Shown: positions 1 to 5,763 of the stretch, piece after piece | Layout: the number at the start of each line of letters is the position of its first letter | Numbering within the stretch: position 1 is the first letter of the stretch | DNA from: CBDDRG01 sp051306415 | GTDB lineage: Bacteria; Pseudomonadota; Gammaproteobacteria; Pseudomonadales; Porticoccaceae | Reading direction: 5' to 3' | NCBI GenBank assembly: GCA_051306415.1 | Contig: JBPPNE010000203.1 | Coordinates: 1-5,954, forward strand | DNA length: 5,954 nt | Translations under genes and position numbers: made by a program | Notes under the pieces: model-generated | Seen by the model: only the letters and a program-made list of their open reading frames with translations | Databases searched by the model: none | Told to the model about the DNA's origin: nothing

Positions 1-551
1 CAGCTGATTGAAGTCGAGCTTCGGCGGCGATTTGTGGCTGGTGCTCGACACCATCACGACGCGGAGTGTACCCGCAGCGAGCAGCCGCGGCATCAGCAAT
101 CGCGCAAGCAGGAAGTGGCCGACGTGGCACACGCCGACCGTCTTTTCGAAACCATCGGTGGTTTCTTCATAGGCCATCAGCGCGAGGCCCGCGTTGCAGA
201 TCAGCGCATCGATTTTGTCGGTCTGCAGACGCTTGGCAAAACGGCGCACGCTCGCGAGCAAACCCAAATCGAGTTCGGCGAACTCCGCTTTGCATCCGGG
301 AAACGCCGCGCGCGCAACCGCCGCTTCGCCGGTGCTCGCCTGCCGGCACGCGAAGATCACCCTGGAGCCTGCGCTTGCGAGCGCCGCAGCGGTCGGTTCA
401 CCGATGCCGGTGTTGGCACCGGTGACGATGATCGTTTTGCCGGAAGGTCACGTCCCGCGACAACCTCGTACTACGCGTTGGTGTTCGAGCCGAATCGTTC
501 TTCTGCGTTGCGTACGGCCGCCATGAATAGTTGCACTACATTGCGCCACAT
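1..551 (-). pseudogene. Broken short-chain dehydrogenase/reductase (SDR), 3' part outside window
   Basis: On the minus strand, positions 450 to 1 read openly as an SDR: a Rossmann dinucleotide-binding motif TGANTGIG, then LDL, then ICNAG (the NAG motif), a VGHFLL stretch, and VVMVSSTSH carrying the expected catalytic Ser region. The YxxxK active site would lie beyond position 1. The reading frame has no start codon near its N-terminus: an in-frame TGA sits at 450-448. One frame over, ATG at 551 (or 524) begins a peptide ending in RFGSNTNA followed by TAG (473-471), then YEVVAGRDL, the N-terminal lead-in typical of retinol-dehydrogenase-like SDRs. One base missing near 444-442 separates that lead-in from SGKTIIVTG. 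In addition, the tetrad Asn of the usual VNHxGH motif reads as Cys (VCHVGH, codon at 127-129). Stop, frameshift and lost catalytic residue together point to a decaying gene. Sequencing error could explain one defect but hardly all three. The exact substrate cannot be told. It lies 88 nt behind the nitroreductase on the same strand. Confidence 0.7.
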
Positions 552-588
552 TGTGACGGATACAGAAAGATCGTGGAAGACTAAACCT

Positions 589-639
589 GCCGCTCAGGGC
601 TGAGCGGCGAGCCAGAGCTCCGGCGCGATAGCGCGCCGG
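589..639 (-). terminator. Tandem hairpins behind the nitroreductase gene
   Basis: Two perfect hairpins stand directly after the nitroreductase stop codon. The first has arms 632-639 and 620-627 (CCGGCGCG/CGCGCCGG) with a 4-nt loop and touches the stop codon. The second has arms 601-608 and 589-596 (GCCGCTCA/TGAGCGGC) with a 4-nt loop. In the minus-strand reading direction the second is followed by AGGTTTAG, only a weak T-run, so this could be an intrinsic terminator of modest strength or a 3'-end-stabilising structure. It would separate the rpiA-nitroreductase transcript from the broken SDR gene downstream. Confidence 0.55.
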
Positions 640-1320
640 TTACTCATCGAAACCGAGAAAGGTGGCGAAGCCCTCGACCGGCTCCCGCGTCATAACGGCC
701 TGGTTGGCAGGGTGCTCTGTATCGAGATGGCCGAGTGCCATGCCGTTGTAGACATGGTATTCGGGCGCGATGTCGAGCACCTCATGCACGGCGGGGCTGA
801 CGTCCTGCCAGAAGCCCTGTGAGCAGGTATGCAGGTCGAACTCGCGTGCGGCCAGCATCACATTGGCCATGAAGATACCCAGATCGCCCAACTGACCCGG
901 CAGTAATGAGCGGTGAATGCTGAAGATGATTCCCACCGGCGCGCCGAAAAAATAAAAGTTGCGCAGCAGTTGCCGCTCGCGCGCCTCGCGGTCGCGGCGA
1001 TCGATGCCGAGCGCTGCATACAGACCCATGCCACACTCGAAGCGGCGCTTTTTGTAGGGCTGCGCAAAGCTGCCGGGATCGCCGCGCAGCGCGCTGTCGC
1101 CACTACCGATGGGATGTTCCTGCGCCCAGGCGAGCGCGCGTTCTATCAACTGCTCGCGCACGCCACCGGTCACCACATGTACCCGCCAGGGCTGCATATT
1201 GCTGCCGGAAGGCGCCAAGCGGGCGAGATCAAGAATCCGGTAAACGGTTTCGCGGGCTACCGGTGTGGACAGGAACGCCCTTGCGGACAGGCGGCTGCGG
1301 ATCGCTTCAATCAGTTCCAT
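640..1320 (-). CDS. FMN-dependent nitroreductase family protein
   Basis: The 226-residue product is a full-length member of the nitroreductase family: cytoplasmic, dimeric FMN proteins that use NAD(P)H to reduce nitroaromatics, quinones or similar compounds. Residues 8-16 (RSRLSARAF) match the N-terminal FMN-phosphate-binding RRSxRxF signature. Residues 36-45 (APSGSNMQPW) are the second classic flavin-contact motif. A later QLGDLGIFMANVMLAA helix and a GMALGHLD segment near the C-terminus are the remaining family hallmarks. The ATG at 1320 lies 9 nt after the rpiA stop codon, with GAG 8 nt upstream as a weak ribosome site, so it is probably co-transcribed with rpiA. The natural substrate cannot be read from the sequence, and similar proteins are annotated as nitrobenzoate reductases or simply nitroreductase. 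Nothing looks damaged, unlike the SDR behind it. Confidence 0.9.
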   Translation of the reverse strand: MELIEAIRSRLSARAFLSTPVARETVYRILDLARLAPSGSNMQPWRVHVVTGGVREQLIERALAWAQEHPIGSGDSALRGDPGSFAQPYKKRRFECGMGLYAALGIDRRDREARERQLLRNFYFFGAPVGIIFSIHRSLLPGQLGDLGIFMANVMLAAREFDLHTCSQGFWQDVSPAVHEVLDIAPEYHVYNGMALGHLDTEHPANQAVMTREPVEGFATFLGFDE

Positions 1321-1329
1321 AGCGGCGAC

Positions 1330-2019
1330 TCAGCCTGTCGCCCGCAGCATTTTGACGCCGTCCGCACCGCCCAGCAACAGAACATCCGCCGGGCGCGCCG
1401 CGAAAATACCGTTGGCGACCACGCCGGTGATTTTGTTGAGCTGCTCCTCCAGCGCGCGCGCCGCGCCGATCGGGTGCAGATTGTGGATATCGAGAATCAC
1501 ATTGCCGTTGTCGGTGACCACACCCGCACGATACACCGGGGCGCCACCCAACTTGACGATCTGGCGCGCCACATGGCCGCGGGCCATCGGGATCACTTCC
1601 ACCGCCACCGGAAACACGCCGAGGTGGCTGACCCATTTGCTCGCATCGGCGATGCAGACAAACTCCTGCGCCACCGCCGCGACAATTTTCTCCCGCGTCA
1701 GCGCGCCGCCACCGCCCTTGATCAACTCCAGGTGGGGATTGACCTCGTCGGCGCCATCGACATAGATCTGCACCGCGTCCACCGTATTGAGGTCGCAGAC
1801 CGGAATGTGGGCGTCGCGCAAGCGCTTCGCCGTCGCCGCCGAACTCGCGACCGCCGCTGTGATGCGCGCGCGGTGCGGCGCCAGCAATTCGATGAAATGG
1901 TTAGCGGTGGAACCGGTGCCAACACCGATGACGGCGTCGTTGCCGATCCTGGCCAGACAGTAATCGACGGCGGCCTGAGCCACCGCGCGCTTGAGCTTAT
2001 CCTGGTTCATGGTTCGCAT
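1330..2019 (-). CDS. rpiA: Ribose-5-phosphate isomerase A
   Basis: RpiA interconverts ribose 5-phosphate and ribulose 5-phosphate in the non-oxidative pentose phosphate pathway in the cytoplasm. The product is 229 residues (E. coli RpiA has 219). Seen motifs: phosphate/substrate loop GVGTGSTANHFIE (32-44), SSAATAKRL (59-67), DGADEV (88-93) and KGGGGALTREK (101-111). Asp88, Asp91, Lys101 and Glu110 correspond to the E. coli active-site residues Asp81, Asp84, Lys94 and Glu103. CIADASK, VIPMARG and VTDNGNVILD are further family-conserved stretches. The second ATG, at 2010 (Met4, MNQDKLKRAV), aligns with the E. coli N-terminus (MTQDELKKAV) and has GGCGG at a sensible 9-nt distance, so it is the likelier start. 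The gene heads the minus-strand run into the nitroreductase and is divergent from the cassette and ilvA. Confidence 0.96.
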   Translation of the reverse strand: MRTMNQDKLKRAVAQAAVDYCLARIGNDAVIGVGTGSTANHFIELLAPHRARITAAVASSAATAKRLRDAHIPVCDLNTVDAVQIYVDGADEVNPHLELIKGGGGALTREKIVAAVAQEFVCIADASKWVSHLGVFPVAVEVIPMARGHVARQIVKLGGAPVYRAGVVTDNGNVILDIHNLHPIGAARALEEQLNKITGVVANGIFAARPADVLLLGGADGVKMLRATG

Positions 2020-2037
2020 CCGCCGTTAAGAGCGGCG

Positions 2038-2043
2038 ATTATA
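2038..2043 (-). promoter_or_regulatory. Candidate -10 box for rpiA
   Basis: A perfect TATAAT is read on the minus strand about 19-28 nt upstream of the two possible rpiA starts, giving a very short leader. No recognisable TTGACA-like -35 box lies 16-18 nt further upstream (that stretch is GC-rich, around GCCCCC), and there is no TGn extension. If real, the promoter would depend on an activator or a different sigma contact. Confidence 0.4.
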
Positions 2044-2044
2044 A

Positions 2045-2070
2045 GCTAGCCGCTGTACGCGGGGGCTAGC
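2045..2070. repeat. GCTAGCC/GGCTAGC inverted repeat beside the rpiA -10 box
   Basis: Arms 2045-2051 and 2064-2070 are perfect 7-bp complements around a 12-nt spacer, and each contains the palindrome GCTAGC. The left arm begins 2 bp from the TATAAT at 2038-2043, so the pair spans the -35/spacer region of the candidate rpiA promoter. It could be a regulator binding site. No known operator is recognised. Confidence 0.35.
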
Positions 2071-2181
2071 CTGCACCCGCCGAGGCTGTCCCTTTCGCGG
2101 GAACTGTTATCGACGGGGGATTATCCGGTGTGCTTGAATGAGTGATAGGGCATCCGACGTTTGCGTAACCATGCCGGGTCT

Positions 2182-2207
2182 AGTGCGCTACGCACTTCGC
2201 ATCGAAG
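2182..2207. promoter_or_regulatory. Two overlapping small hairpins in the leader of the vWA gene
   Basis: AGTGCG (2182-2187) pairs with CGCACT (2191-2196) around a 3-nt loop. CTTCG (2195-2199) pairs with CGAAG (2203-2207) around a 3-nt loop. The two share bases 2195-2196, so in RNA they cannot both form completely. They end 39 nt before the vWA start codon. At DNA level the first is a 15-bp near-palindrome that could be an operator. I see no convincing -35/-10 pair for the operon in 2080-2230, so the promoter itself remains unplaced. Confidence 0.35.
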
Positions 2208-2232
2208 CAATCCCACACAAACCAGCTCAGGT

Positions 2233-2237
2233 AGGAG
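2233..2237 (+). promoter_or_regulatory. Shine-Dalgarno site of the vWA gene
   Basis: AGGAG within AGGTAGGAG, 9 nt before the ATG at 2247. It is the only strong ribosome site in the cassette, and the two downstream genes start by overlap with the gene before. It fixes the start over the out-of-frame ATG at 2251. Confidence 0.8.
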
Positions 2238-2246
2238 ATTAATTTA

Positions 2247-2921
2247 ATGAATGAAAACACGTTTTCGGAGCAAGTCCCCTTCGGAACGGATAGCTTCGCG
2301 GATAATCCGGAGCCCCGTTGCCCCTGCCTGTTACTCCTTGATACATCTGGCTCAATGAGTGGAACACCGATTGCCGAACTCAATGCAGGCTTGGTTGGGT
2401 TCAAGGATGAATTGTCTTCTGACTCTTTGGCCGTAAAGCGAGTTGAAGTCGCCGTGGTCTCCTTCGGCCCCGTCAGCATCGAGAACACATTTCACACCGC
2501 CCCGAATTTCTTCCCTCCCAACCTTTCTGCGAATGGCGATACCCCTATGGGAGCAGCCATCAAACAAGGGCTTGATCTCGTCCGCCAGCGTAAAGACGAA
2601 TACAGGGCAAACGGCATTTCGTACTATAAGCCATGGGTGTTTCTCATCACTGATGGCGGCCCCACCGATGAGTGGCAATCTGCCGCAACACTGGTGCGTG
2701 AAGGTGAAAGCTCGGGGGCGTTTGCTTTTTTCGCTGTAGGCGTAGCAGGCGCAAACATGGATGTGCTTAAACAGATATCGGTTCGTGACCCACTGAAGCT
2801 ACAGGGCATGAAATTTCGAGAACTCTTCCAGTGGTTGTCCAATTCCATGAAGTCCGTATCCCAATCAGTTCCAGGAACGGCTGTTCCGATTCAGCCACCA
2901 CGAGGATGGGCTGAGGTCTGA
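2247..2921 (+). CDS. yegL: TerY/YegL-type von Willebrand factor A (vWA) domain protein
   Basis: A 224-residue, soluble single-domain vWA protein. Residues 23-37 (PRCPC, then LLLLDTSGSM) open the domain in the manner typical of the TerY/YegL branch. The metal-ion-dependent adhesion site (MIDAS) looks complete: Asp32-x-Ser34-x-Ser36, Thr99 in GDTPMG and Asp136 in ITDGGPTDE. KRVEVAVVSFG (64-74) and FFAVGVAGANMDVLKQIS are the expected core strands and helix. There is no signal peptide or membrane segment, so it is cytoplasmic. Length is close to E. coli YegL (about 219). It is the first gene of the operon, with a good AGGAG site, and its TGA overlaps the ATG of the phosphatase gene by one base. 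In the TerY-P triad the vWA protein is thought to act as a metal-dependent scaffold or binding partner for the kinase/phosphatase pair; that role is inferred, not shown here. The symbol is given by resemblance of triad and length to the E. coli locus. Confidence 0.88.
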   Translation: MNENTFSEQVPFGTDSFADNPEPRCPCLLLLDTSGSMSGTPIAELNAGLVGFKDELSSDSLAVKRVEVAVVSFGPVSIENTFHTAPNFFPPNLSANGDTPMGAAIKQGLDLVRQRKDEYRANGISYYKPWVFLITDGGPTDEWQSAATLVREGESSGAFAFFAVGVAGANMDVLKQISVRDPLKLQGMKFRELFQWLSNSMKSVSQSVPGTAVPIQPPRGWAEV

Positions 2922-3685
2922 TGTGGAAGGTCATTCGAGCTTCGGTCGTTGGAACCTCCCATACAGAGTCAAACCTTCCTTGCCAAGATGATTGCTATGC
3001 GGATGTCATGCACATTGCTGATGGGCTGGATTATCTGGTTTGTCTCGTGTCAGACGGGGCTGGCAGCGCGAAGGAAGGTGGGAAAGGTGCCGAGTTGGCT
3101 TGTATTACGGCCAGGTCAAGTATTGAGGCCAGTCTTTGCAATCTGGGATTGTCCCCTCTCGATGGGGCCTTGGTCGAAGAGTGGATTAACGATATCCGGC
3201 GCGCCATCTATAAAGTAGCCGATGCGAACGCACTTACAGCCAGGGATTATGCGTGCACTCTCTTGGGTGCTGTAGTGAGTCCCCACAAGGCGGTTTTCTT
3301 ACAGATTGGCGACGGGGCTATCATTGCGTCTAGCGGCTACGCACAAGGGGTTGTGTTTTGGCCAGACTCCGGGCCATACGCGAACATGACCAACTTCGTT
3401 ACCGATGAAGATGCGCTGGCACATCTGCATGTCTCCGTCACGAGCGCTCGCATCGACGAGGTGGCCCTGTTCAGTGATGGCATTCAGCGCTTGGCGTTGT
3501 CATTCGAGCAACGCACCCCCCACACGCCGTTCTTTGAACCCATGTTGAAAGTGCTCAGAAGGCAAAACCCGGTTGAATGCGAGGCATTAGATGAGCAACT
3601 AGCCCGTTTCCTGAACAGCCCTCAAATTAACGAACGCACAGACGACGACAAGACGCTTGTGTTGGCGACCCATAGAGCACCATGA
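2921..3685 (+). CDS. pphC: PP2C-type serine/threonine protein phosphatase (PphC/TerY-P family)
   Basis: The 254-residue product matches the compact PP2C-like phosphatase of TerY-P triads and E. coli PphC (YegK, about 253). PP2C enzymes hydrolyse phospho-Ser/Thr using two Mg/Mn ions. Visible motifs: GTSH then NLPCQDD (11-24), where Asp23/24 is the first metal Asp region; VSDGAGSAKEGGKGAELA (43-60) with the key Asp45-Gly46; CTLLGAVV (112-119); QIGDGAII (128-135); LFSDGIQRL (183-191) with metal Asp186; and TDDDKTLVLA near the C-terminus, with the final metal Asp pair around 241-243. All the metal-binding Asp positions therefore appear present and the enzyme should be active. No signal peptide or transmembrane helix. 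The start codon overlaps the vWA stop (TGATG), with GAGG 4 nt upstream, and the end overlaps the kinase start (ATGA). The likely substrate is the autophosphorylated partner kinase, as reported for E. coli PphC and YegI. Confidence 0.9.
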   Translation: MWKVIRASVVGTSHTESNLPCQDDCYADVMHIADGLDYLVCLVSDGAGSAKEGGKGAELACITARSSIEASLCNLGLSPLDGALVEEWINDIRRAIYKVADANALTARDYACTLLGAVVSPHKAVFLQIGDGAIIASSGYAQGVVFWPDSGPYANMTNFVTDEDALAHLHVSVTSARIDEVALFSDGIQRLALSFEQRTPHTPFFEPMLKVLRRQNPVECEALDEQLARFLNSPQINERTDDDKTLVLATHRAP

Positions 3686-5613
3686 TCGACCTGTTCGACA
3701 GCACAGGACGACGGGTGCCACTGGGCAAGGAGATCGGATCCGGCGGTGAAGGTGCAGTCTATGAAGTCCCCGCCTTGGGAAACAGCATTGTTGCCAAGAT
3801 CTATAAGAAGGGTGCATCCCCTGAAAAACAGGCAAAATTGCGGGGCATGGTCAAGGGGGGTGATGAATCGCTAAAAAAGATTGCGGCGTGGCCATTGGAA
3901 ACTTTGCATATTAGCGCGGGAGGCCAGATTCGCGGCTTCCTGATGCCAAAGGTGGCTGGCTACGAGCCGATACATCACCTTTATGGCCCTAGCCACCGAA
4001 AGCAGCGCTACCCCGACAAAGACTGGGCATTTCTGGTCAACACTGCTCGAAACACATCCGCTTCGTTCGAAGCCATTCATAGCCACGGCCATGTTATCGG
4101 CGACGTTAATCCGAATCTCGTATTTGTCGCCGGAAACAGCATAGTCAAGCTAATCGACTGTGATTCATTCCAAATAGTCGCGGACGGTAAGCACTACCTA
4201 TGCGAAGTTGGAGTTCCGCACTTCACGCCGCCAGAATTGCAAAGCCATTCCACTTTCCGCGGCGTCCGCCGCACAAAGAACCACGACAATTTTGGGCTAG
4301 CCCTCCTCCTATTTCATATCCTACTGATGGGACGGCATCCCTTCTCCGGCGTCTTCTCCGGGGCTGGAGACATGCCGTTGGAGAAATCAATCGAGCAATT
4401 CCGTTATGCCTTTGGCCGGAACGCAGCAAACAAGGGGATGACTCCACCGCCGAATAGCGTGACGCCCACAATCTTGCCGGGGGCAGTCGCCCAACTCTTC
4501 GAGCGCGCCTTCACCGAACAAGGCATCCAGCCAGAGGGCCGCCCAACCGCACGAGATTGGGTTGCGGCACTCGACTCGCTTAAGGGGCAACTACGCACCT
4601 GTGGCCAAGAGTCGGCTCACAAATACTTTGGTGGCTTGTCCGTCTGTCCATGGTGCTTACAAGAACAACGATCTGGAAACTACTTCTTCATATCTCTTGC
4701 CACCGCGACGGCTGGAACAAGCAGTTTCGACTTGGCACGGGTATGGACTCGAATAATGACCATCGAGTCTCCTGGGCGGGCTCCAGAGATTAGCGTGCTC
4801 GGCTTCGACGTCCAACCAAGACCGTTGCCTGAATCAATAAAGAGCGCGAGAGATGCCGCCGTGTTCAAGAAAATTTCTGCTGTTGGACTTGTGCTCGGCT
4901 GCTTAGTTATTGTCCCAGCGCTATTTGTCTTTGCATTGATTATTGGTGCAATTTTGTTCTTTTCCGGGGCTAATGATTCTACAGAGCGGAGAGCACGACA
5001 GGATGCACTCAACACTGCACGAAGAAACATGGGCGCCGCACAGGAACGCTGGAACCGTGAAGCTGGTGACGGTAAATTCCAAGTAGAGCTCAAGGAATTG
5101 TCGAGCTTGCGGAGAGAATACGAAAGCTTGGCTAATCAGCTTACGCAAGAGAAACAAAAGTTGCAGCAGAACCTTCGCAATAGTCAGCTTCACAAGTTTC
5201 TCGATAAATTATTTCTGGAAAACTACAATATTCCCGGTGTTGGCCCTACGCGAAAAGCCACGCTTGCCTCGTTCGGTATAGAAACGGCTGCCGATGTCAA
5301 TCGGAACAAGATAATGAACATCAATGGATTCGGGCCTCAGCTCACAAGTGAACTGATCGATTGGCGAAATCGATTGGAACAACAATTCGTATTCGATCCA
5401 TCTAAAGGCGTTGATCCTGCAGATATTGCTGCCATCAATCAGCGTTTTGGCCAGAAGCGAAGACAGATCGAGAGTAACCTTCTGGCTGGGCCGGAACTGT
5501 TGAATCAAGTTCGGGGACAAATATTGCAGCAACGTACTCAGATGCTACCGATGATTCGAGCTGCAGCTCAGCAAGTCGCACAGGCTGAAGCGGATTTAGC
5601 ATTAATGGGATGA
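3682..5613 (+). CDS. yegI: YegI-like membrane Ser/Thr kinase with zinc site, coiled coil and helix-hairpin-helix
   Basis: 643 residues, close to E. coli YegI (about 648). Domains in order: kinase domain (about 12-300) with glycine loop IGSGGEGAVYE (18-28), Lys39 in VAKIYKK, catalytic loop HVIGDVNPNLVFV (137-149, Asp141), LIDCDSFQ (157-164, Asp159 at the DFG position), GVPHFTPPE (177-185) and Asp202 of the F helix; zinc-site candidate Cys307, His313, Cys322 and Cys325 (CPWC); a 30-residue hydrophobic run (398-427) preceded by two lysines; a charged coiled coil (about 433-512); two helix-hairpin-helix motifs (IPGVGPTRKATLASFG at 517-532 and INGFGPQLTSELIDW at 547-561); and a helical tail to 643. 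The catalytic loop lacks the usual Asn at Asp+5 (Leu146 here; Asn145 is next to it). The start overlaps the phosphatase stop by 4 nt. It is probably an inner-membrane kinase autophosphorylating and reset by PphC, as known for YegI. Its trigger and targets are unknown. Confidence 0.9.
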   Translation: MIDLFDSTGRRVPLGKEIGSGGEGAVYEVPALGNSIVAKIYKKGASPEKQAKLRGMVKGGDESLKKIAAWPLETLHISAGGQIRGFLMPKVAGYEPIHHLYGPSHRKQRYPDKDWAFLVNTARNTSASFEAIHSHGHVIGDVNPNLVFVAGNSIVKLIDCDSFQIVADGKHYLCEVGVPHFTPPELQSHSTFRGVRRTKNHDNFGLALLLFHILLMGRHPFSGVFSGAGDMPLEKSIEQFRYAFGRNAANKGMTPPPNSVTPTILPGAVAQLFERAFTEQGIQPEGRPTARDWVAALDSLKGQLRTCGQESAHKYFGGLSVCPWCLQEQRSGNYFFISLATATAGTSSFDLARVWTRIMTIESPGRAPEISVLGFDVQPRPLPESIKSARDAAVFKKISAVGLVLGCLVIVPALFVFALIIGAILFFSGANDSTERRARQDALNTARRNMGAAQERWNREAGDGKFQVELKELSSLRREYESLANQLTQEKQKLQQNLRNSQLHKFLDKLFLENYNIPGVGPTRKATLASFGIETAADVNRNKIMNINGFGPQLTSELIDWRNRLEQQFVFDPSKGVDPADIAAINQRFGQKRRQIESNLLAGPELLNQVRGQILQQRTQMLPMIRAAAQQVAQAEADLALMG

Positions 5614-5627
5614 ACGCAACTTACGAT

Positions 5628-5669
5628 AACGCTGATTCAAAGATACACCACAACACTGCGGTCAGCGTT
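5628..5669. repeat. Inverted repeat AACGCTGA/TCAGCGTT behind the kinase gene
   Basis: Arms 5628-5635 and 5662-5669 are perfect 8-bp complements with a 26-nt spacer, beginning 14 nt after the kinase stop codon. No T-run follows, so it is not a standard intrinsic terminator. A third partial copy, AGCGTTC at 5701-5707, repeats 5665-5671. The whole 5614-5763 spacer holds no recognisable gene or convincing promoter. Confidence 0.4.
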
Positions 5670-5670
5670 C

Positions 5671-5680
5671 GACAGCTGTC
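5671..5680. promoter_or_regulatory. 10-bp perfect palindrome in the ilvA upstream region
   Basis: GACAGCTGTC is a perfect self-complementary decamer 83 nt before the ilvA ATG and directly beside the inverted repeat ending at 5669. It may be a dimeric regulator site. No known operator is recognised and its role is speculative. Confidence 0.25.
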
Positions 5681-5763
5681 TCCAGATCACCAATCCAACT
5701 AGCGTTCAAAGTACTGAAAACTTACTATGCGCGCTTGCCCATATCCGGTCGGAATCCCCGCAA

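Larger units (their letters stand above)
2122..5749. other. Putative inserted cassette (vWA-PP2C-kinase) between rpiA and ilvA
   Basis: Three plus-strand genes separate divergent rpiA and ilvA. Base composition differs from the flanks: sampled 60-base lines give 37/60 G+C in rpiA (1501-1560), 37/60 in the nitroreductase (1021-1080) and 38/60 in ilvA (5821-5880), against 29/60 (2401-2460), 32/60 (3241-3300) and 23/60 (5161-5220) inside the cassette. The 8-mer TATCCGGT occurs at 2122-2129 and again at 5742-5749, which are taken here as provisional limits. No integrase, transposase or terminal inverted repeats are present in the window, so the mode of entry is unknown and the limits are tentative. 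Confidence 0.45.

Noticed and set aside
34..603. 189-codon plus-strand open frame at the left end
   Set aside because: The opposite strand reads as an SDR with clear family motifs; the plus-strand product has no domain character.
913..2049. 378-codon plus-strand open frame across the nitroreductase and rpiA genes
   Set aside because: It is antisense to two well-identified genes, its product is rich in His, Arg and Ala with no recognisable domain, and it is the expected shadow of GC-rich coding DNA.
2080..2246. CRISPR, tRNA or attachment-site remnant in the rpiA-vWA spacer
   Set aside because: No repeated units, no tRNA cloverleaf or CCA-type end, and no integrase gene nearby were seen.
2180..2488. 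102-codon minus-strand frame inside the vWA gene
   Set aside because: It lies antisense to a clear vWA domain; its sequence has no family features.
5723..5728. TACTAT as an ilvA -10 box
   Set aside because: It matches the consensus at four of six bases, and no acceptable -35 lies 16-18 nt upstream.
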